64,000 bases of DNA from Megamerina dolium (Eukaryota; Arthropoda; Insecta; Diptera; Megamerinidae). The position numbers and the translations under genes are program-made. Positions 11,352 to 22,907 of this stretch are shown here, piece after piece. The stretch is taken from the NCBI GenBank assembly GCA_963854835.1, contig OY978530.1, forward strand, positions 29,560,195 to 29,624,194, given 5' to 3'. Under the pieces are notes generated by a model. That model did not search any database. It worked only from the letters and a program-made list of their open reading frames with translations, and was not told where the DNA came from. Each line of letters starts with the position of its first letter. Position 1 is the first letter of the stretch.

Positions 11352-11999
11352 TTTACCAAGTAAAAGCTCTCGATATAAAGCTCAGAAACTTACACTGGCT
11401 CATAAATTGAAACTCCCAAGCCTCAATCAACATCAAATTGCTTTTGTATTGAGCAATTTTGAAACAATGTAGATACGGTATTTAGCTGTATTCAGGGCAC
11501 TGCAGCTACCTGCAACGTTGAAATACTCCAAAGTAATTAATCAAAGACCCTAAGGATGAACGTAAATGCGGATTATTATGTCACAAACAACCAAATATAA
11601 TCAACCGAAATTCCCAGTCTTCCAAGACACAAAGGAGCAACCTGCCAACCCTATCAACTTCACCCACCAGGACAGAAAATCTACAAAATGTCTCCTATGC
11701 TAATAGCCAATAATTAGGAAATGGTTGCACAGCTGGGTGTATTCCATAAATGATCGCAAATCCCAAGCAAACGTGTTAAGTTATACATATCGTCGGTGAA
11801 TACGAAGACGCGCTAAAAAATTGACCACGAAAAAGAGGCGTGACAAAACGTCGTCGAAAAGCATACTCAAAATAGTTGACTGCGAAGAAAGACGCGTAAA
11901 TATAGAAGAATAGAAACAAGCTTAAAATAATTTTAAAAATTAACTGTACCTATTGCTTTTTGCTAGCCATCTTTCACCGCATTTGTTCCAATATCTAGT
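11352..11999. other. No gene seen
   Basis: No open frame or repeat homology within the window was recognised in this 650-bp stretch. Confidence 0.35.
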
Positions 12000-13215
12000 C
12001 ATATCTCCTTCGTTTCCGAATAAATCGTGATTCAATTATGCCTTTATATGGGAGTAACCTTGACAATTTTCTGTCTTTGGCAATATAACGATCGTTAGAA
12101 AGTTTCAGAAAGCATAAGCTTTTTATTAATATCAACTATGTTATCAATATTGTTGACCATGACGTATTCACCTACTTCAAAATCTCTCGTTACGACCCTG
12201 GGAAGCCATTATTGCTTCAATTGCTTCCTGCTTAAAAGTCGCTAGATTACGTTGTTCAATATCCTGTTGTTAAAAAAAACCGAAATTCAGCAATGGGTCC
12301 TTTTTGGTTTACACCAAAAAGTAAATTTGCTGGGGTTTTACAAGTAGAGTTGTGAATAGTGTTATTAATGGCAAAGTCAATCATATTCAATTTAGACACT
12401 CAATCGGAATGTTGGAGTCGCTCACTTAATTTTCTAAGCATCGGATTTAAAACTCTATTGACTCATTCAACCTGCCCATTTGCTTATGGGAATCCAGTAG
12501 CAACTTTTACATGACTTATATTATTTTTCACCAGAAATTCACTGAATTTAAGTGAGGTAAAACAAGCGCCTCTATCGGAGACCATCCTATATGGTCGACT
12601 ATATTACTGAAAATATTTTTAAGAGGTTCAACGACTTCTTTTTTACTTTTCGCGTTGACTGTTACCAGTAATAAATATTTTCATTTTGATTTTAAAGCAG
12701 GTCGAGGTCCCAAGTGGTCAATATGAATGGTGTGAAAAGCTATTGGCCTTTTATTGATGCTAGAAGATTTCTTTCATATACTCGAGCAGGCACTGAACAC
12801 ACAATGCATTTTAGATAATTTTTTATGAACTCAATTTTAGACCTCATTTCAGGAATCGAATAGCGCAATTTTTCCTGATTGAAAGTTTTATCGACTCCTA
12901 AATGGGCAATATTTTCATGAGAGTAACGGATAACGTTATCTTCTATCTTTCTGGAAACTGACTTATCATCCTTTCTAAAAACCAACCCCTCTTTGATGTC
13001 GAAAAGTTTCGAAGATTCCTTTTCCAATCTGTCGCGGATTTTTACAATGTCTGAGTCTTGACTTTGAACCGCCTGCAGTTGAATCTACAAATCATCTTCA
13101 TTAACAACAAAAACTACTTGACTTCGACTAAGAGCATCAACGTGGCCCATATTGGCGCCTTCTATATGCTGAACAGAATAGTCGTAATTATGCAACTCAA
13201 AAGCCCAAATGCACA
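12000..13215 (-). pseudogene. Ty3/gypsy pol remnant (RNase H end to integrase)
   Basis: Reading the minus strand from 13215 downwards: WAFELHNYDYSV then HIEGANMGHVDALSRSQ, the RNase H C-terminus. At 12740-13027 comes the integrase HHCC zinc domain (YSHENIAHLGVDKTF, YLKCIVCS). At about 12700 comes IHIDHLGPRPALKSK with the first catalytic Asp. At about 12490 comes VATGF then ANGQVE, the block with the catalytic Glu. At about 12140 comes GEYVMVNNID, the C-terminal domain. Stops and frame changes break it. It is not the same family as the gypsy element at 30-36 kb. Confidence 0.78.
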
Positions 13216-13560
13216 AAATTAGTTACAAACAAACTGTATGTCAATTCATTTGTTTAAGAAAATCTCACTCGCTTTCTCCATACAAATTAAAAAAAAATAT
13301 TTTCATTTAGATTTATGACATTTTCAATAGATCTGAATGTTTTTATTCAATTAGTTTAACATAGAAAAATGCAATTAATGTAAAAATTAATTACACACAG
13401 TTTGTCAATGCATTTGTTTAAGAAAATCTCACTCGTTGAGATTTTCAATAGAGCTTCATGCTTTTATTCAGTTAGTTTAACATAGAAAAATGCGATTAAT
13501 GTACAAAATTAGTTACATACAGTTTGTCAATTCATTTGTTTAAGAAAATTTCACTCGTTT
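13215..13560. repeat. Degenerate direct repeats, about 2.5 units
   Basis: The motif TGTCAATTCATTTGTTTAAG recurs at 13239, 13403 (one change) and 13524. It is linked by repeated TTAGTTTAACATAGAAAAAT. Spacings of about 164 and 121 bp show that units differ by internal indels. Confidence 0.75.
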
Positions 13561-13671
13561 TAGGATTACGATTGAGTTTTTTTTTATTGTTGTAATTGTA
13601 ATCCATAAATTATATACGATTATTATTTACTTACTTACATACTTATGTGGCCATAACAACCGAATATCGAT

Positions 13672-15146
13672 TTAGGCCGAATATAACATGCTTCGCCAGC
13701 CATCTCTGTTCTTCGCTAGCTGGCTCCAGTTAGAAATTCCAAGCGCCGCCAGGTTCTCCAGTACTTGGTCTTTCCACCGGAGGTTAGGTCTTCCTCTTCT
13801 GCGTCGCCCTCCATCGGGTTCCGAATATAACACCTTCTTAGCTGGAGCGTGTTCTTCCATTCGCTCGACATGACCTTGCCAGAGCAGCCGCTGGATTTTG
13901 ATGCGCTTTACTATGTCAATATCGGCATACAGCTCGTACAGCTCATGGTTGTACCTTATTCGGTACTCGCTACCAACGCACATAGGTTCAAAGATCTTGC
14001 GTAGGACTTTTCTCTCAAAAACTCCAAGCATTCGCTCATCCGAGGTGGAAATTGTCCAGGCTTCAGCTCCATATGTTAGGACAGGCATGATGAGAGACTT
14101 GTATAGTGTAGTTTTCGTTCTTCGAGAGAGGGCTCGACTTCTTAATTGCTTACTCAGTCCAAAGTAACACCTGTTAGCAAGAGTTATCCTACGCATAATC
14201 TCCTTGCTGACGTCATTACAGTTGTTAATGCTGGTTCCAAGATAGACAAAGTCCCTTACTACTTCAAAAGCGCAGTTCTCAACAGTGACGTGCAATCCAA
14301 GACGCCGGGACTCTTTGTTTGTTGACACTAGATACTTCGTCTTGCCCTCCTTCACCGTAAGACCCATCCGACGAGACTCTCTTTCTAACTCTGAGAATGT
14401 TGCGCTAACTGCTCGCGTGTTCATACCGATTATGCCAATATCGTCACCATACGCTAACAGCATGACATTTTTGTTGAAGATAGTGCCATTATGTCGTAGA
14501 TCAGCAGCTCCTATTATTTTCTCGATAATAAGATTGAAGAAGTCGCACGATAACGAATCACCTTGTCTGAAACCCCGTTCGGTATTAAACGGTGCGGAGA
14601 GGTCCTTCCCAATTTTCACTGCACAACAGGAGTTATGCAGTGTCATTCTACAAATTCGAATGAGCTTTGCAGGAATACCGAACTCAGACATTGTTGCGTA
14701 GAGGTAATACCTTACCGGACTGTCGAAAGCGGCTTAATAATCAAAAAATTGGTGGTGTGTGTCGATCTGTTTTTCTTGGGTCTTCTCAAGGATTTGGCGC
14801 AATGTGAAATCTGGTCGATGGTGGATTTACCAGGTCTGAAGCCACACTGACACGGTCCAATCAGGTTGTGGAGCATGGGCTTCAATCTTTCACGCAATAC
14901 GCTCGATAGGACCTTGCATGCGATACTCAAGAAACTTATTTCACGGCAGTTGGCGCAAATTGTGGGGTCTCCTTTTTTATTTACAGGACAGGGAACACTG
15001 AGATTCCAATCATTAGGCATGCTTCCATCCGACCATATTCTGCTTATGAGCTGGTACATGCAGGCGAGCAGCTCATCGCCTCCGGTCTTAAGCAACTCGG
15101 CAGGCAGGCCATCAGCACCTGCAGCTTTGCTGTTCTTCAGCCTCAT
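13672..15146 (-). pseudogene. RTE copy 1 reverse transcriptase part
   Basis: 14712-15146 carries NSKAAGADGLPAELLK, CPVNKKGDPTICANCREIS and QCGFRPGKSTIDQI. The frame is then lost, and 13672-14691 resumes with MSEFGIPAKLIRICRMTL, GFRQGDSLSCDFFNLI, the catalytic LLAYGDDIGI, LTYGAEAW and the C-terminal GHVERM plus RRRGRPNLRWKDQV. The catalytic Asp pair is intact. The frameshift near 14712 is identical in copy 2. In the third frame DY-stop-AAFDSPVRYYLYA can be read, so an extra TAA is also present. Confidence 0.86.
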
Positions 15147-15218
15147 TATGGGTATTTTAACCTCGTCATAGTCGGGTGGTGGAACATCAACACCATCATC
15201 TGTAATCGGGGTTATGGG

Positions 15219-16361
15219 TCAATCTTCTCCACTAGCGGAATTGTTCGTAGCATCGCCATTCAGTAACGTGGAGAAATGTTCCCTCCATAGGCTCAGTACA
15301 CTCTGGACATTTGTAACCAGATTTCCATTTCCATCACGACAAGAAGAAGCTCCGGGGTTTAAACCCCCACTCAGGCGCTTCATCTTTTCGAAGAATTTTA
15401 GAGTCTCATTCTTGTCGGTGCACATCTCTATCTCCTCACACTCGAGTCTTTCCAACTCCCTCTTCTTGCGCCTGAAAAGACGTCTTTCTGCACTCCTTTT
15501 CTCTCTGTACCACTCCTTGACAGCTCGCGTTGCACCTGCACTCAGGGTTCTTCTGTAGGTGGCGTCTTTCTCTGCGGTAGCGTCGCGACACTCCTGATCA
15601 TACCACTCATTCCTCAGAGGCCGGCAGGAACCGATTACCTCCTCGGCAGCAGTAGTCATGGAGTAGGATATATGTGCCCACCGTGCGCATGTATCATCAA
15701 GTGAGGGAGTGTTCTGCATAAGCAGGTCCGATAGTCGAGTGGCAAATGCATCTGCTGTCTCTGGTGATCGCAGCTTTCTGCCGTCGAGTTTTCTCTGTGT
15801 GGGACTTCTCTTGTTATTTGCGACACATAAAGGTGTGCGCACCTTAGCTGGAACAAGGTAGTGATCCGAGTCGATGTTGGCACCACGGATCGATTTCACG
15901 CCCATCACATTGGAAGCATGCCTTCCGTCAATCACCACATGATCAATTTGGTTTCTTGTTCGTTGACCTGCAGACAGCCATGTCGCTTTGTGGATGTCGA
16001 GATGCTGGAATCTGGTACCACCAATTACCATGTTTCGTGCTGCGGTGAAGTTGATCAGGCTCATTCCGTTATCGGAGGTGTTCTGGTGGAGGCTGAATTT
16101 TCCGACAGTTGGACCAAAGGTACCTTCCTTGCCCACCCTGGCATTAAAGTTGCCAAACACGATTTTAATATCGTGGCGGAGGAAGCGGTGGTAAGCTTCT
16201 TCGAGGCCCTGAAAGAAGCTCTCCTTAGTCACATTGTCCTTCTCATCCGTCGGAGTGTGGGCACATATAAGGCTGATGTTAAAGAATTTTGCCTTGATGC
16301 GGATTGTGGCCAGCCGTTCGTTCACAGGCGTGAAGTATGAGACAAGATGTCGTAGTCTCAT
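15219..16361 (-). pseudogene. RTE copy 1 endonuclease part of the ORF
   Basis: A 380-aa open frame. It holds LICAHTPTDEKDN, IVFGNFNARVGKEG (GDFNA in active enzymes; here the Asp is Asn), DHVVIDGRH and the terminal catalytic SDHYLV. It then runs into a basic linker with KRSAERRLFRRKKRELERL. It ends at a TGA; the reverse transcriptase continues in the same frame 75 nt later, so a single stop separates the two halves. The same TGA is in copy 2. The start at 16361 is simply the first ATG after 5' truncation. Confidence 0.85.
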
Positions 16362-16368
16362 ACTTCAC

Positions 16369-16689
16369 TCTCATTGTAATCATAAATGTTGGCATTACGA
16401 GTATAATAATTGTAATCTTAAAAATTTTGGGACTACTTTTATTGTAATCGTGATCATGAAAAGTACGATTATGGTATCTGGCTCATTTCACTTTTAATTA
16501 TTTTCGATTTATACATAATTTACGAGTATTATATCACTGAATATCAAAAGTAATTAATACTCCCCTTTTTTACTTGTTATATAATTTTTATTCTTTTCTT
16601 ATTATTCTTATTTTTACGTTTATATTTTGTTTTGATTTCGAATTTTCGATGACAAATAAACAAATGTGTCAAATGTTTCTCAATCCGTT
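16369..16689. other. Spacer rich in ATTGTAATC
   Basis: ATTGTAATC-like words recur between 16373 and 16450 and again near 13600, on the other side of RTE copy 1, which suggests both flanks belong to one interrupted sequence. No gene seen. Confidence 0.4.
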
Positions 16690-16792
16690 CTCAGTTTCGC
16701 GAAAGTCACCAATAAGAGTGGACGTCTTTCTTTTGATTTTTAGAAAAAACAAATAAAATAATAATATAATTTGCAAACATTTTGTTTATAGT

Positions 16793-18405
16793 ATGAGTGT
16801 TCAGCGCTCTCCTCTCCGGCAACGGCAATCGCCTGTTAACGTGTGTGTAAACAATAATTTGCAATCACCCGCGCAAACCCCTCCGATAAGTGCATTATCA
16901 AATAAAACAGTTGATACACACTGCACAAGTGAAAGTAACAGTGCAAATCTTTTGCCTGCACATATTAAAAATTCATCAAATTTTGCAACAACAATAAATA
17001 CAGAAAAAAAAATAATTTGTTCTATCGTGATATACTATCTCCCTCTATACCGTGGAGTGTTCAATGTGCTTCTCCTGCTGTAACACCAACAGCTACAACA
17101 TCAAAGCAATCAAATAACGGCCCTTCTACTGAAGTGCATGACCCAGTAGTTAAAGCAACTAGTGCGATGACTAATAAAGAACCAGTTGCTGTTCAAACTG
17201 GTATTGATCGCTACATTACTGTAGTAAAGCGAAAAAGAAGTCCGCAAAATTCAAAACAAATGAATTCAACAAAAATTCAAAAGCAGAACACTGTCCCTAT
17301 TAGTTCGGAAAATAGATACGCTTTGCTTTCAGGTGATGAAAGTGACGAAAATATTATCTCCAAGAAAAATTTCAAACCCCCACCCATTTTCTTAAGAGAA
17401 CGCAACTCAGATAAGTTGATTTCTAGAATTACAAGTCTTATAGGACCAAAGAATTTCCATGTTGTTCCTATTCGCAAAGGCCAAATTGAGGAAACAAAAG
17501 TGCAAATCTACAGCGAAACTCATTATCGCAAAGTAATAGCGGAATTTGATGCTGTAAAAAAGAATTACTACACATATCAGCTAAAAAGTAGTAAGGGCTT
17601 AATCGTTGTACTCAAAGGCGTCGAACCCAACGTTGATATTAACGAAATCAAACTTGCCCTTCAGGAAGAAGGGTTTCAAGCCAAAACAGTATTCAACATT
17701 CTCAACAAGAGCAATATACCTCAACCGTTATATCGTATTGAGCTTCAGCCTGAAACAAAACCCCTAAAAAAAGGTGAGGTACACCCCATATATAAAATTC
17801 GATATTTATTGCATCGCAAAATCACAATCGAAGAACCCCATAAGAGAACTGGACCTCCTCAGTGCAGCAACTGCCAAGAATATGGACATACTAAGACATA
17901 TTGTACCCTGCCAGCTGTTTGTGTGATTTGTGGAGATCTCCATAAATCAAACATATGCCCAAAATCTAAAGGCGATGCTAGCATGAAAAAATGCAGCAAT
18001 TGTGGAGGTAATCACACTGCAAATTATAGAGGTTGCCCAGTATATGCAACCCTAAAGCTAAATTTCTCCGCTAACAATCAACCTCTAAAACCAGTTGAGC
18101 AAACTCAGATAGCCAACTCAAGTAAGAGACAACATATTGATGCAACACAATTCTTCTCTGCAATCCCAAACAAGAATCAAACCAATTCATACGGTAGCGT
18201 GTTAAAACAAAACCCACACCAACAAAGCAATGTAAATAATGAGCAGAAACACTCACTGCCAACCCAACAGCCAAGTACTCTTGAACATTTCCTTCAAACA
18301 TTAATTCAGAATATGAACCAATTCATGAACTCAATGCAAACAATGATGCAAGAAATGATGAAAAATCAATCGATGTTACTCCAAACATTGCTATCCAGAC
18401 CATGA
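16793..18405 (+). pseudogene. Jockey ORF1 (gag-like nucleic-acid-binding protein), one frameshift
   Basis: The N-terminus (16793 to about 17010) is rich in Ser, Gln and Pro. It leaves frame at a run of nine A (16996-17011) and continues in the 17017 frame to 18405. The C-terminal part has the jockey gag core (VVLKGVEPNVDINEIK, then YRIELQPE), then three Cys-His knuckles: CSNCQEYGHTKTYC, CVICGDLHKSNIC and CSNCGGNHTANYRGC. The ORF1 protein would package element RNA. The single indel in a homopolymer could be a sequencing error; if so ORF1 is intact. Confidence 0.85.
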
Positions 18406-21044
18406 GTTGTCTCAAGATATGCCACTGGAACGCCAACGGCTTAAGCCAGCACCGTTTGGAGCTAATTCAATTCCTTGAATCCAACCAGATCGACATAATG
18501 ATGATATCTGAGACCCATTTCACTGACAAAAATTGCTACCAAATACCATATTACAAACTGTACACTACAAATCATCCGCATGGTAAGGCACGCGGTGGAA
18601 CTGCCATATTGATAAAAAGCAGAATAAAACATCATGTTCTCGAAGATTTCAGTAGCGTCTACTTGCAAGCAACATCTATATGTCTGGAAGAATACATCTC
18701 CAAGCTAGTAATATCTGCGATATACTGTCCCCCAAGATACAGTATTACCGAACAGCAATATAAAGAATTTTTCTCAACTCTTGGTAGCAAATTCTTGGTT
18801 GCTGGCGATTTCAACGCCAAACACACTCACTGGGGCTTAATAACTCGAAAAGGCAGAAGACTATGTTCAATCATCACTAACCACGGCTACAATGTTATTT
18901 CAAATGGTCAACCGACATATTGGCCGACGGACAAGAGGAAAATACCCGATCTCATAGACTTTGGAGTCGCCAAAGGTTTGCAGGTGGAAAATATCTCCAC
19001 AGAGTGTAATTATGATCTATCATCTGACCACTCACCCACGGTAATATCTATAAAATCACCAAGCCCCCAAGGCAATTGCGTTAGAAAGAAAATAGACTGG
19101 TTAAAATTCAAGAAATATATAAATTCCCATCTTCCTCTGAGTACTGTATTAAGAAATGGACACGATGTAGACTCAGCACTCGAAAAATTCAACCAGCTAC
19201 TCTCATTAGCTCTCAGCTCAGCCACCTGCACAAAGGTATGCAAGCAATCAAAATATAGCCAATACACACCAGCAGACATTGAATTGCTAGTAAGACAGAA
19301 AAGAAGACTCCGAAGACAATGGCAAGAATTCAGATCACCGAATCTGAAAACACAGCTACAGCACTGCACTCGAAAGTTAAAGCAAGCCTTAAAAAATAAA
19401 AACAACAAAGAGTTAGAAGAGCACATAGCGAAATTAACACCTGGTGAAGCGTCAGACTACTCTTTGTGGAAATCAGCAAAAAGCTCAAATCGGCCAATTC
19501 TCACTGATTCCCCCATCCGTTTGAGTGACGGAAATTGGGCTAGAAGCAACTGTGAGAAGGGTTTGGCTTTTGCAGACCAACTAAAAAGTGTGTTTACACC
19601 CAATCCACCCTCTTCACAGTCCTCATTACCAAAATTAACTTCTCAACCTTGCTCAATAACGCTGAAAATTAAAAAAAAGGACATATTCAAAGCAATTTAT
19701 AAAGATTTAAATCCAAAAAAATCACCTGGTCCAGATAAAATTACTGGTAAAATGATAAAAGAGCTACCTCCGGCTTCAGTAATTCATCTCATGCACATTT
19801 TCAATGCTATCCTTCGTATTAAACACTATCCCAAATGCTGGAAAACTTCAAAAATTATTATGATAGCAAAACCAGGAAAAGACCCTACAAAAGTTGCATC
19901 GTACAGACCTATCAGCCTCCTGCCTCTACTCTCTAAAGTATTCGAAAAGCTGCTTGTCATGAATATAACTCCATTTATTAATCTCAACCAACTCATTCCT
20001 CAACATCAGTTTGGATTTAGAAAACAGCACGGCACAATAGAACAAGTCCACCGCATTGTAACTCTGATAAGGAACACTTTTGAAGAAAAAAAGTATTGCT
20101 CAGCTGTCTTTCTTGATATCACTCAAGCTTTCGATAAAGTATGGCATGATGGCCTTATTTACAAACTCAAACTATTACTGCCTGCAAATATCTCCTCATT
20201 GCTCAGTAGCTACCTCACGAAAAGACAATTTCTCGTACATCACAAGGATTACACAACAAATCCATTGGATATTCACGCTGGCGTTCCTCAAGGAAGCGTT
20301 TTGGGTCCCTTACTGTATCTCTTATACACTTCAGATATGCCCAACAATAACTATACATTCATATCGACCTTTGCTGATGATACGGCAATATTGTGCTCTC
20401 GCTCTAACCCCATAGAAGCTACTAAACTCCTGCAGACTCATGTCGATTCTCTCGAAATCTGGCTAGCAAAATGGCGTATAAAAGTCAATGAATCAAAGAG
20501 CGTACATGTAACCTTCACGCTAAGGCTAGATACATGTCCCCCACTTAAAATTAATGGCCAATCAGTTCCACAATGTTCCTCAACAAAGTACTTGGGTATT
20601 CACCTCGACAGAAGGCTGACATGGAAAAATCACATAGAGGCAAAGAAAACTCAGATCAAGCTTAAAATGAATCAGTTATGGTGGCTGTTACACAAAAGAT
20701 CAAAGTTGAATCTTGAATACAAAGTGCTATTATATAAAGCAATCCTGAAACCAATCTGGACTTATGGTATTCAGTTTTGGGGCACCGCATCTCCCTCTAA
20801 TATCGAAAAATTGCAGCGAATACAATCCAAGTGTCTGCGAATTATTGTAAACGCGCCTTGGTATATGAGGAACGTTAACATCCATCGAGATTTAAATGTA
20901 TCCACAATTTCTGAGGAAGTTGCAATGTCCTGCAGAAGCTACATTCAAAAATTACACAATCATCCGAATCCCCTTGTTAGACAATTGTTGCTGAGCAAGG
21001 GGCATCGTCGATTAAAAAGAAAAGACACACTGAATATGCTGTAA
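18402..21044 (+). CDS. Jockey ORF2 polyprotein: endonuclease and reverse transcriptase
   Basis: Intact 880 codons. Residues 1 to about 225 form the AP-like endonuclease: ICHWNANGL, the catalytic SETHF, YCPPRYS, GDFNAKHTHW and SSDHSPT are all present. Residues about 430-740 form the reverse transcriptase: SPGPDKITGKMIK, SYRPISLLPLLSK, DITQAFDKVWHD, GVPQGSVLGPLLY and the catalytic FADD at residues 657-660. The C-terminus holds the thumb and a Cys/His-rich tail without RNase H, as in jockey. The ATG overlaps the ORF1 stop (ATGA), implying coupled re-initiation. Copy D has two extra residues in the SRLTTPKGRR loop, so B may carry a 6-bp deletion. It could be an active source for copies A, C and D. 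Confidence 0.92.
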   Translation: MSCLKICHWNANGLSQHRLELIQFLESNQIDIMMISETHFTDKNCYQIPYYKLYTTNHPHGKARGGTAILIKSRIKHHVLEDFSSVYLQATSICLEEYISKLVISAIYCPPRYSITEQQYKEFFSTLGSKFLVAGDFNAKHTHWGLITRKGRRLCSIITNHGYNVISNGQPTYWPTDKRKIPDLIDFGVAKGLQVENISTECNYDLSSDHSPTVISIKSPSPQGNCVRKKIDWLKFKKYINSHLPLSTVLRNGHDVDSALEKFNQLLSLALSSATCTKVCKQSKYSQYTPADIELLVRQKRRLRRQWQEFRSPNLKTQLQHCTRKLKQALKNKNNKELEEHIAKLTPGEASDYSLWKSAKSSNRPILTDSPIRLSDGNWARSNCEKGLAFADQLKSVFTPNPPSSQSSLPKLTSQPCSITLKIKKKDIFKAIYKDLNPKKSPGPDKITGKMIKELPPASVIHLMHIFNAILRIKHYPKCWKTSKIIMIAKPGKDPTKVASYRPISLLPLLSKVFEKLLVMNITPFINLNQLIPQHQFGFRKQHGTIEQVHRIVTLIRNTFEEKKYCSAVFLDITQAFDKVWHDGLIYKLKLLLPANISSLLSSYLTKRQFLVHHKDYTTNPLDIHAGVPQGSVLGPLLYLLYTSDMPNNNYTFISTFADDTAILCSRSNPIEATKLLQTHVDSLEIWLAKWRIKVNESKSVHVTFTLRLDTCPPLKINGQSVPQCSSTKYLGIHLDRRLTWKNHIEAKKTQIKLKMNQLWWLLHKRSKLNLEYKVLLYKAILKPIWTYGIQFWGTASPSNIEKLQRIQSKCLRIIVNAPWYMRNVNIHRDLNVSTISEEVAMSCRSYIQKLHNHPNPLVRQLLLSKGHRRLKRKDTLNML

Positions 21045-21209
21045 AATTGCTACATCGCGCGACTCACCAAATTGTGATGGAACGTAGGGGATATCACATA
21101 GTTTTATTTAGTTTGTAAGATTTGAATACTTATTGTTAGTTTCTTGTATTTAAGAAAGATTCAATAAAAAAAAATAAGCTAACAAAAAAAAAAAAAAAAA
21201 AAAAAAAAA

Positions 21210-21531
21210 TCCGTTGTCAAGTTGAAAAACAATGTTTGAGAAAAGTTTGAGAAATAATATTTTCTCAAACATTTGAGAATTTGTTTTCCAGTGTTTGTTG
21301 GGCAGTGTTTGCTTGTATCTGTTATCGACATTTATTTCTGATTACTAAAGCTACTTGATTTTATTGCGCATTGTTACGCCTATTACATTAGGTGCACTGT
21401 GTTATACTTATATCAAATACGAGATTTGGCATTGCTACATTTTCTTGCTGCTGCCAGATATGCACTACAAATATTATTTTCTTCCCTCTTTCTTTTTGGT
21501 TTGCTTATCTATATAAGCAACACCGCATATG
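21210..21531. other. Spacer, small palindrome only
   Basis: GTTTGAGAAA and its complement, separated by six bases (21245-21270), could fold. No gene or further repeat seen. Confidence 0.4.
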
Positions 21532-21753
21532 CACTTGCAGAAAAAGTGTACATACAAGAAGTAAACAATTCTTCGCTGCACTAAATACCAATAAGGAAAC
21601 AATTTTTCTCAAAAGAAATTATTTTTTATTTAAAAGTTAGAGTATTATGTTTACTTTAAGCCCAAATACATTAAATTATAATGTACAGAAAAATTATGAG
21701 AAATAAAAGAATTCAAAAGCACATGTTAATTGGTCAGAAAAAGTCTACGTACA
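21532..21753 (+). repeat. Tc1 element left inverted repeat
   Basis: About 222 bp, matching the reverse complement of 22908-23129 with few changes. Contains both transposase-binding-like direct repeats, near its outer and inner ends. Confidence 0.87.
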
Positions 21754-21894
21754 GAAACGAAAACGGGACTTCCCTGTTCATTTGCTCAATCGTTCGTGCC
21801 ATCAAAAGTTTTTTTTTTCACAAATTATATATTTAATACGTATCGTCGTTCGATTTTGTGCTTTGAAAAATCTATTTCAAGAAGCTTAATAAAG

Positions 21895-22856
21895 ACAAAT
21901 TCAAAAAGAAAGGAAATTAGAGTTGAAGAACGGAAAATTATAATAAAATTATGGAAAGAAGGCCAAATTTCCGTGAAATTGCTAAAACCCTTGGGGGAGC
22001 GCACCCCACAATTCAAATGGTGATGAATAATTTCAAAAAACTGGAACTTTCGTGTCGCAACCGCGTTCAGGACGACCTTCTATTCTGACCCAACGAGAAA
22101 AAAGATGTGTTTTGCGGCTTGTTCAGGATAATCCTCGACTAATCGCAATGAAAATTGCTCAAAATGTTAAGGAACAGTTTAACAAAACCATGCATAACGA
22201 CACCGTGCGCAAAATTAAAAAAAAAGCTAACTATCGTGGCCGCGTAGCGCGTAGGAAGCCGTTTATTTCGCGCATAAACCGACAAAAACGAATTTCTTTT
22301 GCCAAACAATATATAAATAAGCCGCCAGAGTTCTGGGAGAAGGTGCTATTCTCAGATGAGAGCAAGTTTTGCCTGTTTGGTATTAAAGGCCGTCAGCTTG
22401 TGTGGCGGAAACCATGCACAGGGATGTATGGCTGCCAATGGAGTCGGCAATTTGGTGTTCATTGAGTCAATTATTGATCAGAGAGCTTATTTAAATATTT
22501 TAAAAGAAAATTTGAAGCAGAGTGCTGAAAATCTCTGCCTGGGTTCTGGCTGGCACTTTCAACAGGATAACGACCCGAAGCATACTACCCATAAAGTGAA
22601 AATAAAATTATATAATGTCCCGCATCAATGCAAGACCCCTCCACAATCACCTGACCTTAATCCTATTGAACATTTGTGGGATTTACTTGAGCGCAGGATA
22701 AGGCAGCACACCATCACCTCCAAGCAAATGCTTAAAAATGTGATTTTAGATGAGTTGCACAAAATTTCAACGGAGGACACTTCCAAGTTAGTCAGGTCTA
22801 TGCCAAACCGATTGCAAGAAGTCCTAAAATGGAAAGGCTACCCAACCAGCTACTAA
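21895..22856 (+). pseudogene. Tc1-family transposase (DDE), frameshifted
   Basis: N-terminal helix-turn-helix words (VEERKIIIKLWKEG, then in another frame FREIAKTLG) are followed by QPRSGRPSILTQREKR, the second DNA-binding domain. The catalytic core shows EKVLFSDESKF (first Asp), WHFQQDNDPKHTTH (second Asp) and SPDLNPIEHLWDLL (Glu). All three acidic residues are present, but frames change near 21965, 22045 and 22430, so no full protein is made. C-terminal SMPNRLQEVLKWKG is typical. Confidence 0.87.
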
Positions 22857-22907
22857 TCTTTTCAAAAACCCACAAAAAACAATAATTTATCATATAATCT
22901 TATCTTT

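Larger units (their letters stand above)
13625..16368 (-). mobile_element. RTE-clade LINE, copy 1
   Basis: A minus-strand LINE with an AP-type endonuclease and a reverse transcriptase of the RTE type (relatives are often annotated craniofacial-development-protein-2-like in insect genomes). The 3' end is a short tandem tail, (GTAA)n on the minus strand, typical of RTE elements. The same sequence occurs on the plus strand at 37690-40680. At the 5' end a hairpin (GTGAAGTATGAGAC and its complement, 16329-16367) marks the limit of recognisable sequence. Confidence 0.87.
16690..21209 (+). mobile_element. Jockey-clade LINE, copy B, full length
   Basis: About 4.5 kb with a 5' UTR, ORF1, ORF2, a short 3' UTR, AATAAA (21163) and a poly(A) tail ending at 21209. 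AATCCGTT occurs at 16682-16689 and again at 21208-21215, a candidate 8-bp target duplication that would place the 5' end at 16690. That short match overlaps the poly(A), so it needs confirmation. Two ORFs overlapping by ATGA and the FADD reverse transcriptase support jockey-clade membership. Confidence 0.9.

Noticed and set aside
15861..16340. 159-aa plus-strand frame and its twin at 37676-38098 (minus)
   Set aside because: Both are antisense to the RTE endonuclease; conservation follows the LINE, not an independent gene.
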